Positions 40,001 to 52,708 of a stretch of DNA of 64,000 nt are shown piece after piece. This stretch comes from Hydra vulgaris (taxonomy: Eukaryota; Cnidaria; Hydrozoa; Anthoathecata; Hydridae), in the NCBI RefSeq assembly GCF_038396675.1, contig NC_088930.1, positions 37,078,501 to 37,142,500 of the forward strand, read 5' to 3'. Every line of letters starts with the position of its first letter. Within the stretch, counting starts at the first letter, position 1. The notes under the pieces were generated by a model, which saw nothing but the letters and a program-made list of their open reading frames with translations, searched no databases and was not told where the DNA came from. A program made the position numbers and the translations under genes.

Positions 40001-40840
40001 CTAAGTTTAAATAAATTATCCTTGTCAAATTATTTTCATAAATTAGCTGAGTTTAACCACAAAGTTTTTAAGACTGTTTTTGGCGGTAACTATTGTATTT
40101 AAATATTTTTTTAATAAGTGTCGCTAATTTGTCATTGGGACCATTTTACGACATTAAATATTTATTTCCAAAAATATTATTAATTGATATTGTTGAATTA
40201 CATGTCAAAAATAGACGATATTTTGCTTTGCCTAATATAAGATTATCAACGTAAACTCGCAATGTTGATTTTTTTCAAAATAAAATTTGATAAAATAATA
40301 CGTAAAACATCTTACAAAACTTTATAATAAAATGAATTGACAGCATGAAAATTTTAAAAAAATTTAATAAAAATACGTAATAAAAACTATTTAGCATTTA
40401 TAATTCTTTTGTTAAAACGTTTATCTTAAATAATTAACTTCCTTACTTTTTAAAAAATTGATTACGTATGACTTTGATTACTTCACTGTTAAGAGAAGCA
40501 GCTGATTTAAAGAAATATATATTTATTTAAAAAATTTAAAATAAATTTCAAATATAAAAGATTATTAATTTAAAATAATTATAACCAATTACTGTTTAGT
40601 AACAATATTTAACGCCAAATAATGAACATAATTATGAAGTAGTTTGAACTTTTTTAATAAACTAATAACTGTAATTTTTTCAGTGTTAACAAATTCATTC
40701 AGTGTTTAATAAAAAATAAGTCACTATTTTAATTGGTTACATATGGTCAAGAAATATATTTCAAATAATTATAATTACCAAGATTTTTTAGTCTTTTTAT
40801 ATTTAAACATTTAAATAAGTTAAAACACTTTTTAAATTTT

Positions 40841-40909
40841 GGTGTACGCTACGTAGTTTTTTTGGTGTACATTACCCAGTTTTTTTGATGCATGTTCCCT
40901 AGTTTTATG
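40841..40909. repeat. Three tandem copies of a 23-bp unit
   Basis: Units start at 40841, 40864 and 40887 with ggtgtacgctacgtag, ggtgtacattacccag and gatgcatgttccctag, each followed by a T-run. Confidence 0.8.
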
Positions 40910-41587
40910 GTATAAATATGTTACCTTATTTTACTAACGGTATTTTCACGATATTTGACAAAATTAAAACCGCTACGACGATTACGACAGTAACAACAGT
41001 CAAGAAAAATTTTTAAATATACTTAAGTTTAAAAGTTTTTCGTTAAAACTGCAAAGTATAATTTAAAATGGAATATTTATGTCTACTTTTGAAAATTCAA
41101 AAGCATTTATACTTCTTTATAACATTTTTTGTCTTACATAAGTTTTTTCAATACTATAGAACCTACACGTGTCATTTCGACAGAAATTTTCCTTTTGCGT
41201 GTCACATGTCTTCGTGGCTTTGTATTTTGGTTTACCATCATCAGTTTTTTTATTTTATCGAATCTAGTAAAAATACAATCTTAAATTCAATACAATGTTT
41301 ACACTTCAAGTATGAAAAACGATTTAATCATATAATCAACTTCTAAAACAGTATTCAAAACGTATACATAAAATTATTTATTAGGTTTTCTATATTTAAC
41401 ATATTACTTTGTTTCACCATATGACTTTATTGAAAAGGTTGGCATATTTAATTGAAAACTCATGAAATCAATATATAGGTCTTTATCTCTCAATCTTTAT
41501 TTTGCTTCTAAGGTTTAACAAAATATAATAAATAATAACAACAATGCATCAGTCTTTAATACATGTAAATATACCTTTATAAGAAAA

Positions 41588-41621
41588 ATATATATATTTA
41601 TACATATAGTCTATATATATA

Positions 41622-41686
<65 letters not shown>
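41588..41686. repeat. (TA)n microsatellite
   Basis: TA repeats preceded by a duplicated tatagtctatata. Confidence 0.95.
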
Positions 41687-41689
<3 letters not shown>

Positions 41690-43218
41690 TTTTATTTAGC
41701 TTTAAATCCTCTTCCTTCTCTTTCTAATATATTTTTAAAAATAAGATACAATTTTTTTGGAAATCACCAGTTATATGTATAACAAGTGATATGGTGAAGT
41801 AACTTAAAGATATTGAGTTTTCTAAATTAAGTTATGCAATTAAATTTCGTATTTGGAAAATTATTCTTATGAACAAAAAAACTCTAAGATAGAAACTTTT
41901 TAGTTTAAACAAATTGTTTATCAAATATGAAAAACAGAACAAAATAATTCATTGTATTGATAAAAAAGAATCATTTTGAATAAAATTGATATAACTTCCA
42001 TGGTTATAATATTGTAAAGAAAACTTTCCCGTTATCTAAATATAAAAAGAAAGTCAATTCAAAGTAATACATAATAAGTTAGAACTTTAAGTAATATATA
42101 CAAAAAGAAAAAGAAGTTAAAAAAAAAAAATTTTAATATTAATTTTAATTGGCTTTTTAGTGAACACGTAAAACTGTTGTTACATACCTAAGGTGCCACT
42201 GGTCGACACAGTGTAAGCTTTCCGTTTCTATAAAATTAATTTTTAGTAGAAAAAATACTTTAATAATTAATGTTCATCGTTTTAGTTCCGGTAAGTTCTT
42301 TGATAAGTAACAGTTTGAAGTTTTTTTAACGATTTGAATTTTAAATATAAACTTAGAAGTAGTATACATATTTACCTTCAGAGAAAATCTCCACTTTTCA
42401 TTATATAAAAAACAAATATTAACAGGGCTGGGGGCTGGGGCAAGAATAAAACAAAATAGGTGATATCATCAAGTTCCGTAAGTAAATAAGTACCTTTTGA
42501 AAGCTTAGTAATAAAATTTTGCAAGTTGCACCTGCATAACATTAATTTGGAACTATTCTCCCTGGTAAAACCTAAGGCTACAAAGAGTATTTGCTAAATA
42601 ATTCATTTTTTAAAATAACTGACCTAAAAACTGTAATTGTCATTTTCAAAAATTAAGTAATTAAGTTGCAAAAAATCAGACAAAAAGTGTGCATGCTGTT
42701 AAAATCATTTAAGGATTATAAAAACATGCAGTAGTAGAACTCGAACTGAAGAGACTGTGTGTATGTGTGTTGATGGTAAATGGGGGTGTTTGTGTATATA
42801 TGAATATTTGTATGCATTAGCAAACTCGCGCATTTTTTTAAAATGATAATCTAAAATAAAAAACACCGTTTAGCATTTGAAAATTTAAAAAAGCTAAAAT
42901 GGAAAACTCTAAGAAGTTTAGAAAAATGGTATATTGAAATTATTTTAATGAAAAAAAGAAGATAAATGCTCGCATGTTCTTGAAATATACGTATTCACGT
43001 GGTCTTGGGAGATAATACATTTATTTAAAGATTAGTAAACTTGAAAAAGTTAAATAACTTGATAATAAGAGTAATGAGCTTGTTGAAATTACTCAAAGAG
43101 TGAGGAAAAAAAATCACAAATTTAGTAAAAACGAAAAACTTCTGCTCATAAAACAGGTTCGAACTGTGACTACATTAGATTTAAATGTTTTGAAGTGATA
43201 AACAAAGAAAACAGAGTA

Positions 43219-46200
43219 GGGGAACCTGTTGTACCTTTGACCACGTTGTACCTTTGGTCACTCTACTCTGTTGGCTTACTATTATTATTTTAAAAAAAAC
43301 GGGAAGTGTCATTTGAAATAGTAGTCCATGACAACTCTTCTTATCGTAAAACATTATACTTGGGATAGATGGTATTGATCCACAAGCAATTATAAGTTTT
43401 GACTCTTAAAAAGTAAATGTTTGTGTTAATCTTATTCTGATTTTAAAACTGTGATAAATTGTGGTTTGATTCATCTACGACATTATAAACATTACCCAAC
43501 ATCTTTTTTTTGTTATGGAAAATTTTGGATGATTATGTCTGACCGTAAATGGGGATTAAGACAATAACTGTTAAAGAAACCCATCTCGAGTATCCTTTGA
43601 CCAGTCAAGGACCTTTGACCAATAAAAACTGCTTTGACCAATAAAAACCTTTGACCAATAAAAACTGCTTCCTCGGTAATTTGCGGACTTTAAGAGGGCA
43701 AGATTATAAAATTTATAATCTACCTTATTAGGCGTCGTCTGTGCTTTATTGCTTTTTAATGCATAATTGTTTCTAGTATTATGATGATGAAATAATTCCA
43801 TTGAATTTTAATGCAATTCACTATTTATTCTTGAACCACTACTACACTTAGAATAATCAATTTTGTTAATTTAGTTAGTTGGACAGCTGAAGCAATATTA
43901 TTGTCAAGTTCATTTTATTACCTAGTTTCTGCTCAGCTATAGGGAATTAAATGTATCGAAATAGTTAATTAATTTTGTTAATATATTTTAGTTTTAAAAT
44001 GCCAAGGAGCAAGATTGGTGTTTTTCGCAAAAAGATTTCCGAAATGGATATGCTAAATGCAGTGAATTTTGTGCTTCAACAAAAAATGAGTTTAAGTGAA
44101 GCTGCAAGACATTGCAACATTAAAAAGTCAACTTTAATATATCAGTTGAAGCAGTTTAAAAAATCTGGTAGTTGCGAATATTTATATTCACATACCAAAC
44201 CAAAAAAAGTATTCTCAACTGAAGAAGAATTAATTTTGGTAAACTACTTGGCAGATGCTGCAAATATGCATTATGGACTTACATTAAAGCAGATAAGATC
44301 CTGTGCATATGAGTATGCTTTAGCAAATCATAAAAAAATTAAAACTTCATAGATGAAAAATAAATGTGCAGGTGAACAATGGCTGCGAGATTTTCGCAAA
44401 AGATATAATAACAAGCTATCTCTACATAAACCACAACCTACAAGTCTTGGTAGATCTTCTGCATTCAATAAAGAAACTGTAAGAATTGTATATAAAATTT
44501 ACAAAAATTTTTTAGAACGTTATCATTTTGACCCATCAAATATTTGGAACTGTGATGAAACAGGAATTACCACAGTCCACGTACCACCAAAAATTCTAGC
44601 TCCAAAAGGTAAAAAACAAATAGGGAGCATAACTAGTGCTGAACGAGGCAACAATGTAACAATGATTGCAGCCATTAATGCTACTGGAAATAGCATCCCA
44701 CCATTACTTGTATTTCCACGTGCTAAATTCAAAAACTACATGTTAAATAATTGTCCTCCTGGAAGTGTAGGAGCAGCTAATAAGTCTGGATGGTCAAATG
44801 AAGTCATTTTTGTGCAATTTCTTGAATATTTTATTAGTAATGTGCGACCGTCAATTAAAAAACCTGTTCTTTTATTAATGGATAATCATGAAAGTCATGT
44901 AAACATTTCTGTTATTGAGTTAGCAAAAAAATCAGGCATAGTTTTAATGACATTTCATCCTCACACAACCCATAAAATGCAACCTCTTGATCGTGGTGTT
45001 TTTGGACCATTTAAAACTTTTTATAACAATGCCATGAATAACTGGATGATATCACCAGGCAATGCTGGTAAACCAGTCACAATTTATGATATATCTTACC
45101 TTGTTGGTCAAGCTTATCCTCATGCTTTTGTACCAAATAATATTATAAACAGTTTTAAATGTACTGGATTTTATCCATTTAATGAAAATATTTTTACTGA
45201 TATTGACTTTTTAGCTGCAAATGTTACTGATAGGCCAATAGTGAATACTGAAGCTTGCCTTTCAAATGAGATTATTGATGTTAAAACTGCTCCATCCAGT
45301 GTACCATCAACGTCATCTATTGTTTTAGGGGAAATCCCTACTGTGAGTTTACCATCAAGATCAATTGTTTCACCTGAGATAATACGACCTCATCCTAAAG
45401 CCAAATTAAGAAAAACAAATACTTCAAAAAGACGTAATAGAAAATCATGTATTTTAACTGATACCCCTGAAATTAAAGTTATTCTAGATTCAAAATCTAA
45501 TAACCAACAATTTAAAAAGACCTCTTCAAGCAAAAGAAAAAAAATGGCAAAGCAGATTATTTTTAGTCAGTCTGACATATGTTTAAATGATGAAAGCTCT
45601 AATGAAATTGATTTTGGAGTAAATATACTTGATAATGAAAGTGAAATTGTTTCTGGAGATTTTTTAATTGTCAAGTTGGCTGGAAAGAAATGCTCTAGAT
45701 TTTATGTAGCAGAAGTTTTAGAAGTTGTTGGTATAGTTTACAAAATTAAGTATCTTAAGAAATCAGGAGACTTTTGTAACAAGTTTATAAGAGAAGATGA
45801 CAATCTTTATGATTTGGAACTTAAGGATATTATTATGAAACTTCCACCACCAAGTATTGGTCATGGTTCATCTAAGCGTCAGTATCTTATGTTTGATGTT
45901 GATCTGACTATTTGCAATAGTTAATATATTTGACTCTTTTATCATTGTATTTTTTGTTGTCATCATTAAGATATTTTCTATAAAAAGCATTATGATCATA
46001 TGTAAATGAATATAGACTGCCAGCTAACATAAGTTATAAAAATATATTTTTGCTCTTTTCTTATCTAAAATAATAAAAATAACTGTATATATTAGAAAAT
46101 ATGTTTTGTACAATTAAATCGTGTTTAAAGTTTTGGACCTTAATCCTAATTATTTAATGTAAGTAGCATCTAACTAAAGAAAATATGTGACTTTATCTAA

Positions 46201-46693
46201 ATAGTTATAATAACTGATTTTATTGAAAAAAATAAGTAATACTGAGTATCGTAACTTTAATACACAAGTCTTTGCAAGATTGTAAGGATTGATTTTTCTA
46301 GTGTTTTTTTTGACAATTAGGCTTGATTACAAAATAATTAGATTTTTTTTATTGATATAAGATGGACCAAAAGTTTCTATATAATATATAACAAGCTAAA
46401 ATATTAAAAAGGGTTCAAACATTGCATGATTTTTTAATAATAACATTTTGGTCAAAGGAACAACGCGCATCGGTCAAAGGTACAACGTACGTGTTGTACC
46501 TTTGACCAATAGACTTCTTTTTTTAAAACGCGGGAAAAAGATACTTCTTGGTCAAATGAAAAAAAAGTTCTAAGTATAATTTTTGGGCAAAATATAAGAG
46601 AATATTATAAAGTTTGAATGGTTTGGATTTACTCAATAGGCTACGCAAAAAACGCCTTAAAGCAAAAAGTGGTCAAAGGTACAACAGGTTCCC
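43219..46693 (+). mobile_element. Nearly intact pogo-type transposon (3.5 kb)
   Basis: The left end (after TA at 43217-43218) and the right end (before TA at 46694-46695) share a perfect 25-bp inverted repeat beginning GGGAACCTGTTGTACCTTTG; the left has one extra G. TA target duplication and a DDE_1 transposase are the pogo signature. Extra copies of the TIR word ggtcaaaggtacaac lie inside both ends: 43245-43262 on the left; 46450-46464, 46472-46486 and inverted at 46491-46508 on the right. A further cluster of cctttgacca words is at 43597-43665. The only clear lesion is one stop codon in the transposase, so this is a recent insertion. Confidence 0.95.
43999..45924 (+). pseudogene. Pogo-type DDE_1 transposase, full length with one in-frame TAG
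   Basis: The likely start is the ATG at 43999 (MPRSKIGVFRKKISEMDMLN). An upstream in-frame ATG at 43975 would add eight residues unlike the family. Residues ~10-60 form a psq helix-turn-helix (LSEAARHCNIKKSTLIYQLK); ~75-150 are the second DNA-binding region, ending AGEQWLRDFRKRYNNKLSLH. A TAG at 44350-44352 sits inside this region, where a Trp is usual, and the frame continues without a gap. Catalytic residues are Asp in WNCDETGITTV, Asp in LLMDNHESHV and Asp in HKMQPLDRGVFGPF, with 35 residues between the last two (DD35D). CTGFYPFNENIF closes the catalytic domain. The tail is Lys/Ser-rich and ends with a compact ~70-residue domain (GDFLIVKLAGKKCSRFYVAE...) of unknown function. Confidence 0.94.
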
Positions 46694-46695
46694 TA

Positions 46696-48121
46696 TATTT
46701 ATCAAAGATATTTATTTTAATAGCAAGCAAAGAAATGCAACTTTTTTTTTGTTGTTTGGAGTTGTATAAGACCGCGTATATAAAAGCTGAGCAGAGTTAA
46801 CAGTTTTTGGTACTATTATAAATTGCTTGATTATAAAGGTTAGTAAGTTTCAACTAAGTTAAATTTTAAATACTTTTTTTGTAAATTTGTGGTTCAAGTG
46901 CACTTAACACGTGTTAAATTCTTTTTATATTTGTTGTTCCAATTTTAAAGCTTTTCTTTCTATATTTTGAAGTAAAAATAGAGTAAAAACATTAGTTTAT
47001 AAGAATGTCATACGCAGTTTATTCTCACTTACCGAATAAACGGGGGACGGGGGAGTGATGGCTATAATAATGGTGAGGGTAGAAAATATTACTAAAATAT
47101 AATAAACGGGGAGGGGTCCTGATAAACGTGAAGATCGGTTTTTTAAAAAAGTGAACAACGAAAAGAATAAATTTTTTATGGACAGATTGTCTCGACATCT
47201 TGAATGTCTTCAGTAAATAAAATTAACACTAATTAAGGTAATCCCGCAGTTACACGACCTAAAATAAATTTACATTTAAATCTCGTTTGAGGAGACTTAA
47301 AAAACATATTAAAATTTTTATTAATAATAATATTATTATTAGTACAAATATTTATTTCTATAAATTATAATAATCATTTTTATAATAAATGTATAAGCTG
47401 TTATTATAGATATTTATTGTTAACATTTACGTAATTATTTTCTTGAAATGCATATCAATACTCTCCCCTTATTTTTAAAAGCAAAAAAATAAAACTATTT
47501 TCGGCCGCTTAACTCCAGTATACTCTAACTTAAAGTAATCGAGAACGCTTCAAAAACCTAAAGAATTCCTTTAAAAAAAAACGCTTTTCTACTTTGAATA
47601 AAACTGATGCTTTGGTTGCTTTTTAATATCAATGATGGAGAGACTGATGTTTTAACGTTTTGACGTAATGAATTAGTTGGCAATTAACAAGAAAAAATAA
47701 TTTCAATAAAGTAAAAATATTGACCATTTTACATTCCTTATAATACAAAATTATTAAGATAATTTTAGGCCTCATGAGGCCTCATAAAATGTTATCATTT
47801 TTTTCTTTCAACGTTCATAGATCAAAAACCTAGACCAATTTACCCGAAGAAATATGAAATAAGATTATGAGATATATTAATAAGAAATAAGAAATAAAAC
47901 GCTTAACATTTTTATTATTCTTGACCCAAATGTAAAAATTTAAATAAATAAATTTAAATTTGAAAAAGATTTACACCAAAAAAAGACTGAAACTTTTTAG
48001 AGAAAAAAAAAAAAATTAAAACCGTTAAGAGAACTTTGAAAATATTTGACTATAAAAAAAGTATATATGTGCGAAATCTTGTTTTTAGCTATGCTTAATT
48101 TTTTACTTTTTTGGTTTTTGT
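46696..48121. other. AT-rich stretch without gene
   Basis: No gene was seen. Two G-rich patches (47040-47055 and 47107-47117, each preceded by aataaacggggg) look like edges of small unidentified elements; a similar aataaacgggg occurs at 14580. Confidence 0.45.
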
Positions 48122-48290
48122 TTGAGGTGCCCCAACAAACTTGCGGTAAGGCGTTTAACTCAGAAGTTAATGCCTACTTCCATATCGATAACAATAAAAT
48201 ACCCTAAACTCGTTTCGAACCCTAGAATTTTTGCTTCTAAAGCAAGCGCTCTAACCACTGCGCGATGGCAGCTTATGAAGAGACTGCTTC
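48122..48290 (-). mobile_element. tRNA-derived SINE
   Basis: The minus strand begins gctgccatcgcgcagtggtt with a good box A (CGCGCAGTGGTTAGAG, 48264-48249), an anticodon-arm-like CTTGCTTTAGAAGCAAA, and box B CTAGGGTTCGAAACG (48225-48211). The acceptor and T-stem do not pair properly and a ~90-bp unrelated body follows, so this is a SINE head and not a tRNA gene. Confidence 0.7.
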
Positions 48291-48349
48291 CAAAAAAATG
48301 GAATCAATTAATTGAAAGATTAAAAATCATTTTTTAATTTTTCAAATTG

Positions 48350-49608
48350 GTTTTTGTCGTCATTTAAATCCATTAGCCAAAAATGTAAATTTTGGTCTGT
48401 GATTGTTGTATCATTATAAAAATTGTTCAGTTCTTAGGATTTTAGATTATTTAATTCTGAATCAGAAAAAATTCAACTTCATTAAAGTTACCATTTTTGA
48501 TAGGGTCATTCATGTAATGTTACAAAAATAGTAATATCATAAGAGTTCTCAAAGCTTTAATCAGTTTGTCATCTGATGAGTTTAGTATCTTAATGTAACT
48601 TGCAAAGAAATAATTTTATAAATTTATTTTTATATAGGCAAGGTTTGAAATTATGACTCATTTTACGAAGTTAACCTGTATCTAAAATAAGATTTAGCAT
48701 TGTAAAAACAGTTTCATGTATATATTGTGTTTAATGTTACTATTCTGCATTCGTCATTCAAAATAATGCACAATAAAAATACTTTTTACTTACAGTTTAA
48801 AACACTATCGTTTTTAACGGTTAACGGTACGATATTTTAGTTATTGCTGAGTGTGCGATAAAATAGATCCATAACAAAACATAACATTGTTCAGTAGTTC
48901 CACAATCAAAATATGTATAAAATAGATTTTTTCAGGGCAACTTATCTTTTTTCTACATTATTGCATTTAAAACCAAAAATGTATTGAGGCATTATATTAA
49001 AAAAAATAAGATTAAGCATTAGAATGCAAGACGTTTATTTTTATTTTGGTATTTGCTCAATTTTATTTTGAGTGTGGTTCTTTCAATGATTTTTTAAGCT
49101 ATTGTTTAACTTTTTTTTCTTTATTATTTTTATTTTTGTAAATAACATTATCTTCGCTTTGTGATCATTTTTCTAATAAAAAAACTAGAAAAATATGGAA
49201 AGTTATTTTTTGCTTCCAAAGCGTTTTTATGAGAGATGGATCGCATAGTGATCAAGAAATCATTTGCTTGAGATTATTTTATGTAGAATACCAACAACAA
49301 AAACCTCTCACAATGAAAAATATTGGTTAGGATTTGATTCTTTAGGTGACAGTAAGTTGTGTAGAGTTATGATTTTGTTTCTGAACTTAAAAAACAAAAG
49401 TATTTACAATCACTAAGAAGAAAAATTCAAAAAGCAGATTTTTATTTCTATAATCTAAAACATTATATGGGGGTTAAGTTTTGTTTTTACAGGCACATTT
49501 TGTTATAATTTTGAAAAGTTTGAAGCAAGATAGCTATATATATTAGCGGATCGGACCCGTAAAAATAAGGTTCTTTATAAGTCTATTCCACACCGACCTT
49601 CAGTGACA
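48350..49608. other. AT-rich stretch without gene
   Basis: No gene or element recognised. Confidence 0.5.
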
Positions 49609-49956
49609 CGGTAAGCACGGATCCTGATAATGCCAATCTAGCTGATCCAAGAAAGCCACTTATATGTGGTAATAACGAACACATCAAGGTACCCTGTGAT
49701 GCAAATTTTCAAATCTTTTAAATTTGTCCGCGGAAAATAATTTAATTTTTGACTTTATAGTGCGACAATAAAAACACTTGTAGAATGAGAACCACTACAT
49801 ATAATAAAAATTAGTGCAACTGTAGTTTAGATCAAATTCTGGATAAAATTTCTGTTGAATTGGTTTACTGGTTAAGGTTAATTTATGGCAGTTTTAGTTT
49901 TTATCGCATTAATTTTTTGCTACTTAGACCTTAAAACGTTACCGGTTTCTGTGATA
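49609..49956 (-). repeat. Unclassified ~350-bp dispersed repeat, copy 1
   Basis: On the minus strand it aligns along its length with 58739-59095 (+): taagtagcaaaaaa.taa, aactaaaactgccataaat, gtggttctcatt.taca.gtgtttttatt, ttaaattattttccgcggac, and cagctag.ttggcattatca. It has no protein coding sense. It touches the 3' tail of a LINE at 49957. Confidence 0.85.
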
Positions 49957-50880
49957 TTTTTTTTTTAGAATTTTTTATTTATTTCATCATTTTACACATT
50001 TTACAATGTTATCTATAAATTTAAACAAATATATATATAATTACAAGCTGACTGGGGCAAGTAGAAGTCAAAATGACTTATCATCTAGCCCCTTTGTGAA
50101 ATACAAAAAAAAATACAATTAAATTTTACATCTTCCAATATTACATAAAAGAGTGAAATTAATAAGTTTAAAAAAAAAAAAAAAAATTGGTTAGAAATTT
50201 TAGAAGGTTAAAAAAGAACTTAAAGTTAAAAAAAGAAGAAATTTAAGATAAAGTTAAAATATAAAATAACAAATAAAAAATTACAAATCTGTACATATTC
50301 GTATACATATTAAAGATAATAAACAAAAAAACAAAAAAATTTAATTCGCTTCAAATCCATATACATATTCAATACAATAAAATTAAATAAAGTACATAAA
50401 AAATTAAAAATACAAAATTATTTCGATTTTTTTTTTAAAAGAATGAGAGAATGTACGTAATGTTTAAATTTAGTAAGTGTTTTTTTATAGTTCTTTTAAA
50501 TGTAGCAATAGATTTTATTTTTTTCATTTTTTTGTCAAGAACCGAATTTCACAAACGTGGTCCCCGGCATATAGTCGAGAAGTCAGATTTTTTGAGTGAT
50601 GTTAGTGGGATGTAGTAATTACTCATTGAATGTCTTGTTTCATATTTATGATTAATTCGAGTGAAACTTTTAAAAAAAAATATTTTGGAATCATTTCATT
50701 TTGAAGTTTAAACATAAATAACAAGTTATGGTATATATTTAGTTTGTATACATTTAGAGCATTTATTTCCTTGAGTAACGGCTCGGCACTTTCGTATCTA
50801 CTTGCGTATCTAATTGCGTAGATACTTTCGTATCTACTATATTCGATCACTATTTCCAAAATAAAGGTTACATAAGTGTT
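49957..50880 (-). pseudogene. CR1/Jockey-type LINE 3' end with 3' UTR
   Basis: The frame 50859-50675 reads INALNVYKLNIYHNLLFMFK (the C-terminal region after the RT thumb), then changes frame to HKYETRHSM, the GPRLWNSVLDKKMKK box and a TFKRTIKKHLLNL end (about 50470). The 3' UTR runs to a poly-A stretch near 49957-49975 on this strand and contains gatgataagtcattttgact. A short duplication in the coding part (agatacgaaagt/agatacgcaagt at 50785-50840) replaces the sequence that reads RYTHTEPL in the sister copy at 62870. The 5' end is truncated. Confidence 0.78.
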
Positions 50881-51289
50881 CTACTATGTAATATTAACAG
50901 TTTTTACTAAATATGTTTCTGTTAAAAGAATTTTTATTGGCCCTTAAAACGTTCTTACGCACATTGACTTTCAAAATGAAGTAAAAAAAAACTATATAAA
51001 CCCAATTTTTGCATTTTATTACCATCAAATAGCATCTGATTAAGTTGTAAGACATGGTCTTTGATTTTTTCAATAAGAAATTTATAATAGCTTAATATAC
51101 TCTTTTAGTTAAATACTCTTCAATATTTTTACATGCAATATTAAAATTCATAATTACTAACAGCAATAAAAGATTAAAGTATTCATTATAATTAAAGTAT
51201 TCTCGTTTAAACCTTGATCAATGTTTATAAAAGTCTTGATGAGCAGTTTTATCAGTTTGTTCACTATAGGGCTTTAAGGGGGATCCTTT
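50881..51289. other. AT-rich stretch without gene
   Basis: Nothing recognised. Confidence 0.5.
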
Positions 51290-52660
51290 GTGACTGATGA
51301 AATCTTTGATGTGGTAGAAGACAGTATGAGTTTTGGGTGTTACGCTTTAAACAGTTATTAGTAAGTAACACCTTTTCACACGGGCTCAGTTAAATGTGGA
51401 AGGTAGCTGGTCACTTAACAGCTTCTATCTAAGCTGTTTTAAGTATTTAGAAAAGATGATTGACAACTCCTATAAGGAGATGCAAATCAATCAGTAGGAC
51501 CACTTCCAAAATCAGAATATTGTTAGGCCCACTGATGATTGGCTTTCAAATTTTATTGCAAAACGAATTTGCACGATTAACGAATCCGTCAGATTGCTGA
51601 AAAGACACGAGGCTAGATTTGATTAAGCCCAGTTATTTTTAAAGCGGTGAGCTGATATCAACCCTTAACGCAGTATCAACAATACTTTGACAAAACATGG
51701 CAAAACCTCTAGCCCCATCAATTCCGACTTTAACAATATATCAAGAAATTTCGCGAGATTGAATAACATGGTTCACAAGTATTGATAAATCATTGCAGTG
51801 AGCAACAACCCAAATTATACCATAATCTCTTTTTCCGTCGGTAACAGGTAAGTAACTGCAGGTGAAGAAATCACTTGTTGACCTTCTCTGAAGAAATTCT
51901 TATAATAATTTGACGTTTTTTTTACAGTTCTGACAGTTTTTTTAATCTGTTGTTTGATAGTCCCGTATTTAAGAGCGCTTGATAGTGGCTGGACACTACT
52001 TTGGCATAAAACCAAAACACTCATATTTTATCTTTATATTAAACTTTGTTCAAAAAGGTTGTTTAAAACTTTCAAATTATTCGTTTTTAAAGTGATTAGA
52101 AATTTGTTAAGAATATGCTTCCTGAAACCTATCCTATCTATATTTTGAATATGTATGTAAAAATTATTTAAGTATAAATATTTACCTAGGTTAATTGTAG
52201 GTGGAGGCCCGCCATATGCTTTAGCAATTCAAATAGTTTCTTCAGGGGATAATTCTTTATTGGAAATAACTCAAGATGCAATTTGCTTGGCTGCTCTGGC
52301 ATCTTTTGCTGCTAAAGATTGATAGTTTTCCCTGAACTTTATTTAAGAGCCTTGGTGGGGCAAATTTTTTTTGGGGCTTGTGTTACAACGTACATTTGGT
52401 TCTTTCTCAATGGTGGTTTGCTCTTCAAGAGAATGTTTTTCTTGCAGTTTTAAACGACCACTTTGGCAGATTAGGCAACTACACGTCGTGCCTCTTGTTT
52501 CAGGATTCACTTGTATTGAATTGAAATTACACAAAGGAGGGAGTATAACTTCTTTCCCTCCCTGTTTCCTGCGTGAAATTGCTCTACACAATTCGCAGGG
52601 TCCTTGTGGTACCCGAGAACCACTGATATCGATCTTTGTCTCGTACAGTTAGCATATTAA
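51290..52660 (-). pseudogene. Unclassified repeat-type gene with Cys-rich N-terminal region, degenerate
   Basis: On the minus strand the first part (52655-52343) contains paired cysteines (GPCELCRAISRRK and TTCSCLICQSGRLKL) as in zinc-binding modules. Further on, broken frames give NYYKNFFREGQQVIS (about 51895), WVVAHCNDLSILVNHVIQ, and KVGIDGARGFAMFCQSIVDT (about 51735). A conserved D-G within a hydrophobic strand could be a transposase-like catalytic Asp. From memory, proteins with this layout are amplified in cnidarian genomes, but the class is not certain. Many stops are present. Confidence 0.4.
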
Positions 52661-52708
52661 ATCTGCTTTGAAAGAAGTAAGTTGTCTTAAACATTTTTTC
52701 AGACAAGC

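Larger units (their letters stand above)
40001..43216. other. Upstream intron or flank of the channel gene, no gene
   Basis: Because exon A starts at an acceptor, this is probably intron. Nothing PAS-like was found. Contents are three 23-bp units at 40841-40909 (ggtgtac..tacc.agttttttt), a (TA)n tract at 41588-41686, and scattered A/T runs. Confidence 0.5.

Noticed and set aside
41068-41346. 92-residue frame rich in Phe, His and Tyr
   Set aside because: Composition follows the AT bias; no domain, signal or conserved motif is visible, and it lies in the probable channel intron on the opposite strand.
43571-43801. Minus-strand 76-residue frame with HHHNTRNN, resembling a LINE end
   Set aside because: It lies inside the pogo element and includes the repeated tttgacca array; the resemblance is too short.
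48205-48290. Possible functional tRNA gene
   Set aside because: Box A and B are good, but the acceptor stem and T-stem do not pair and no mature 3' end is present, so a SINE head is the better reading.
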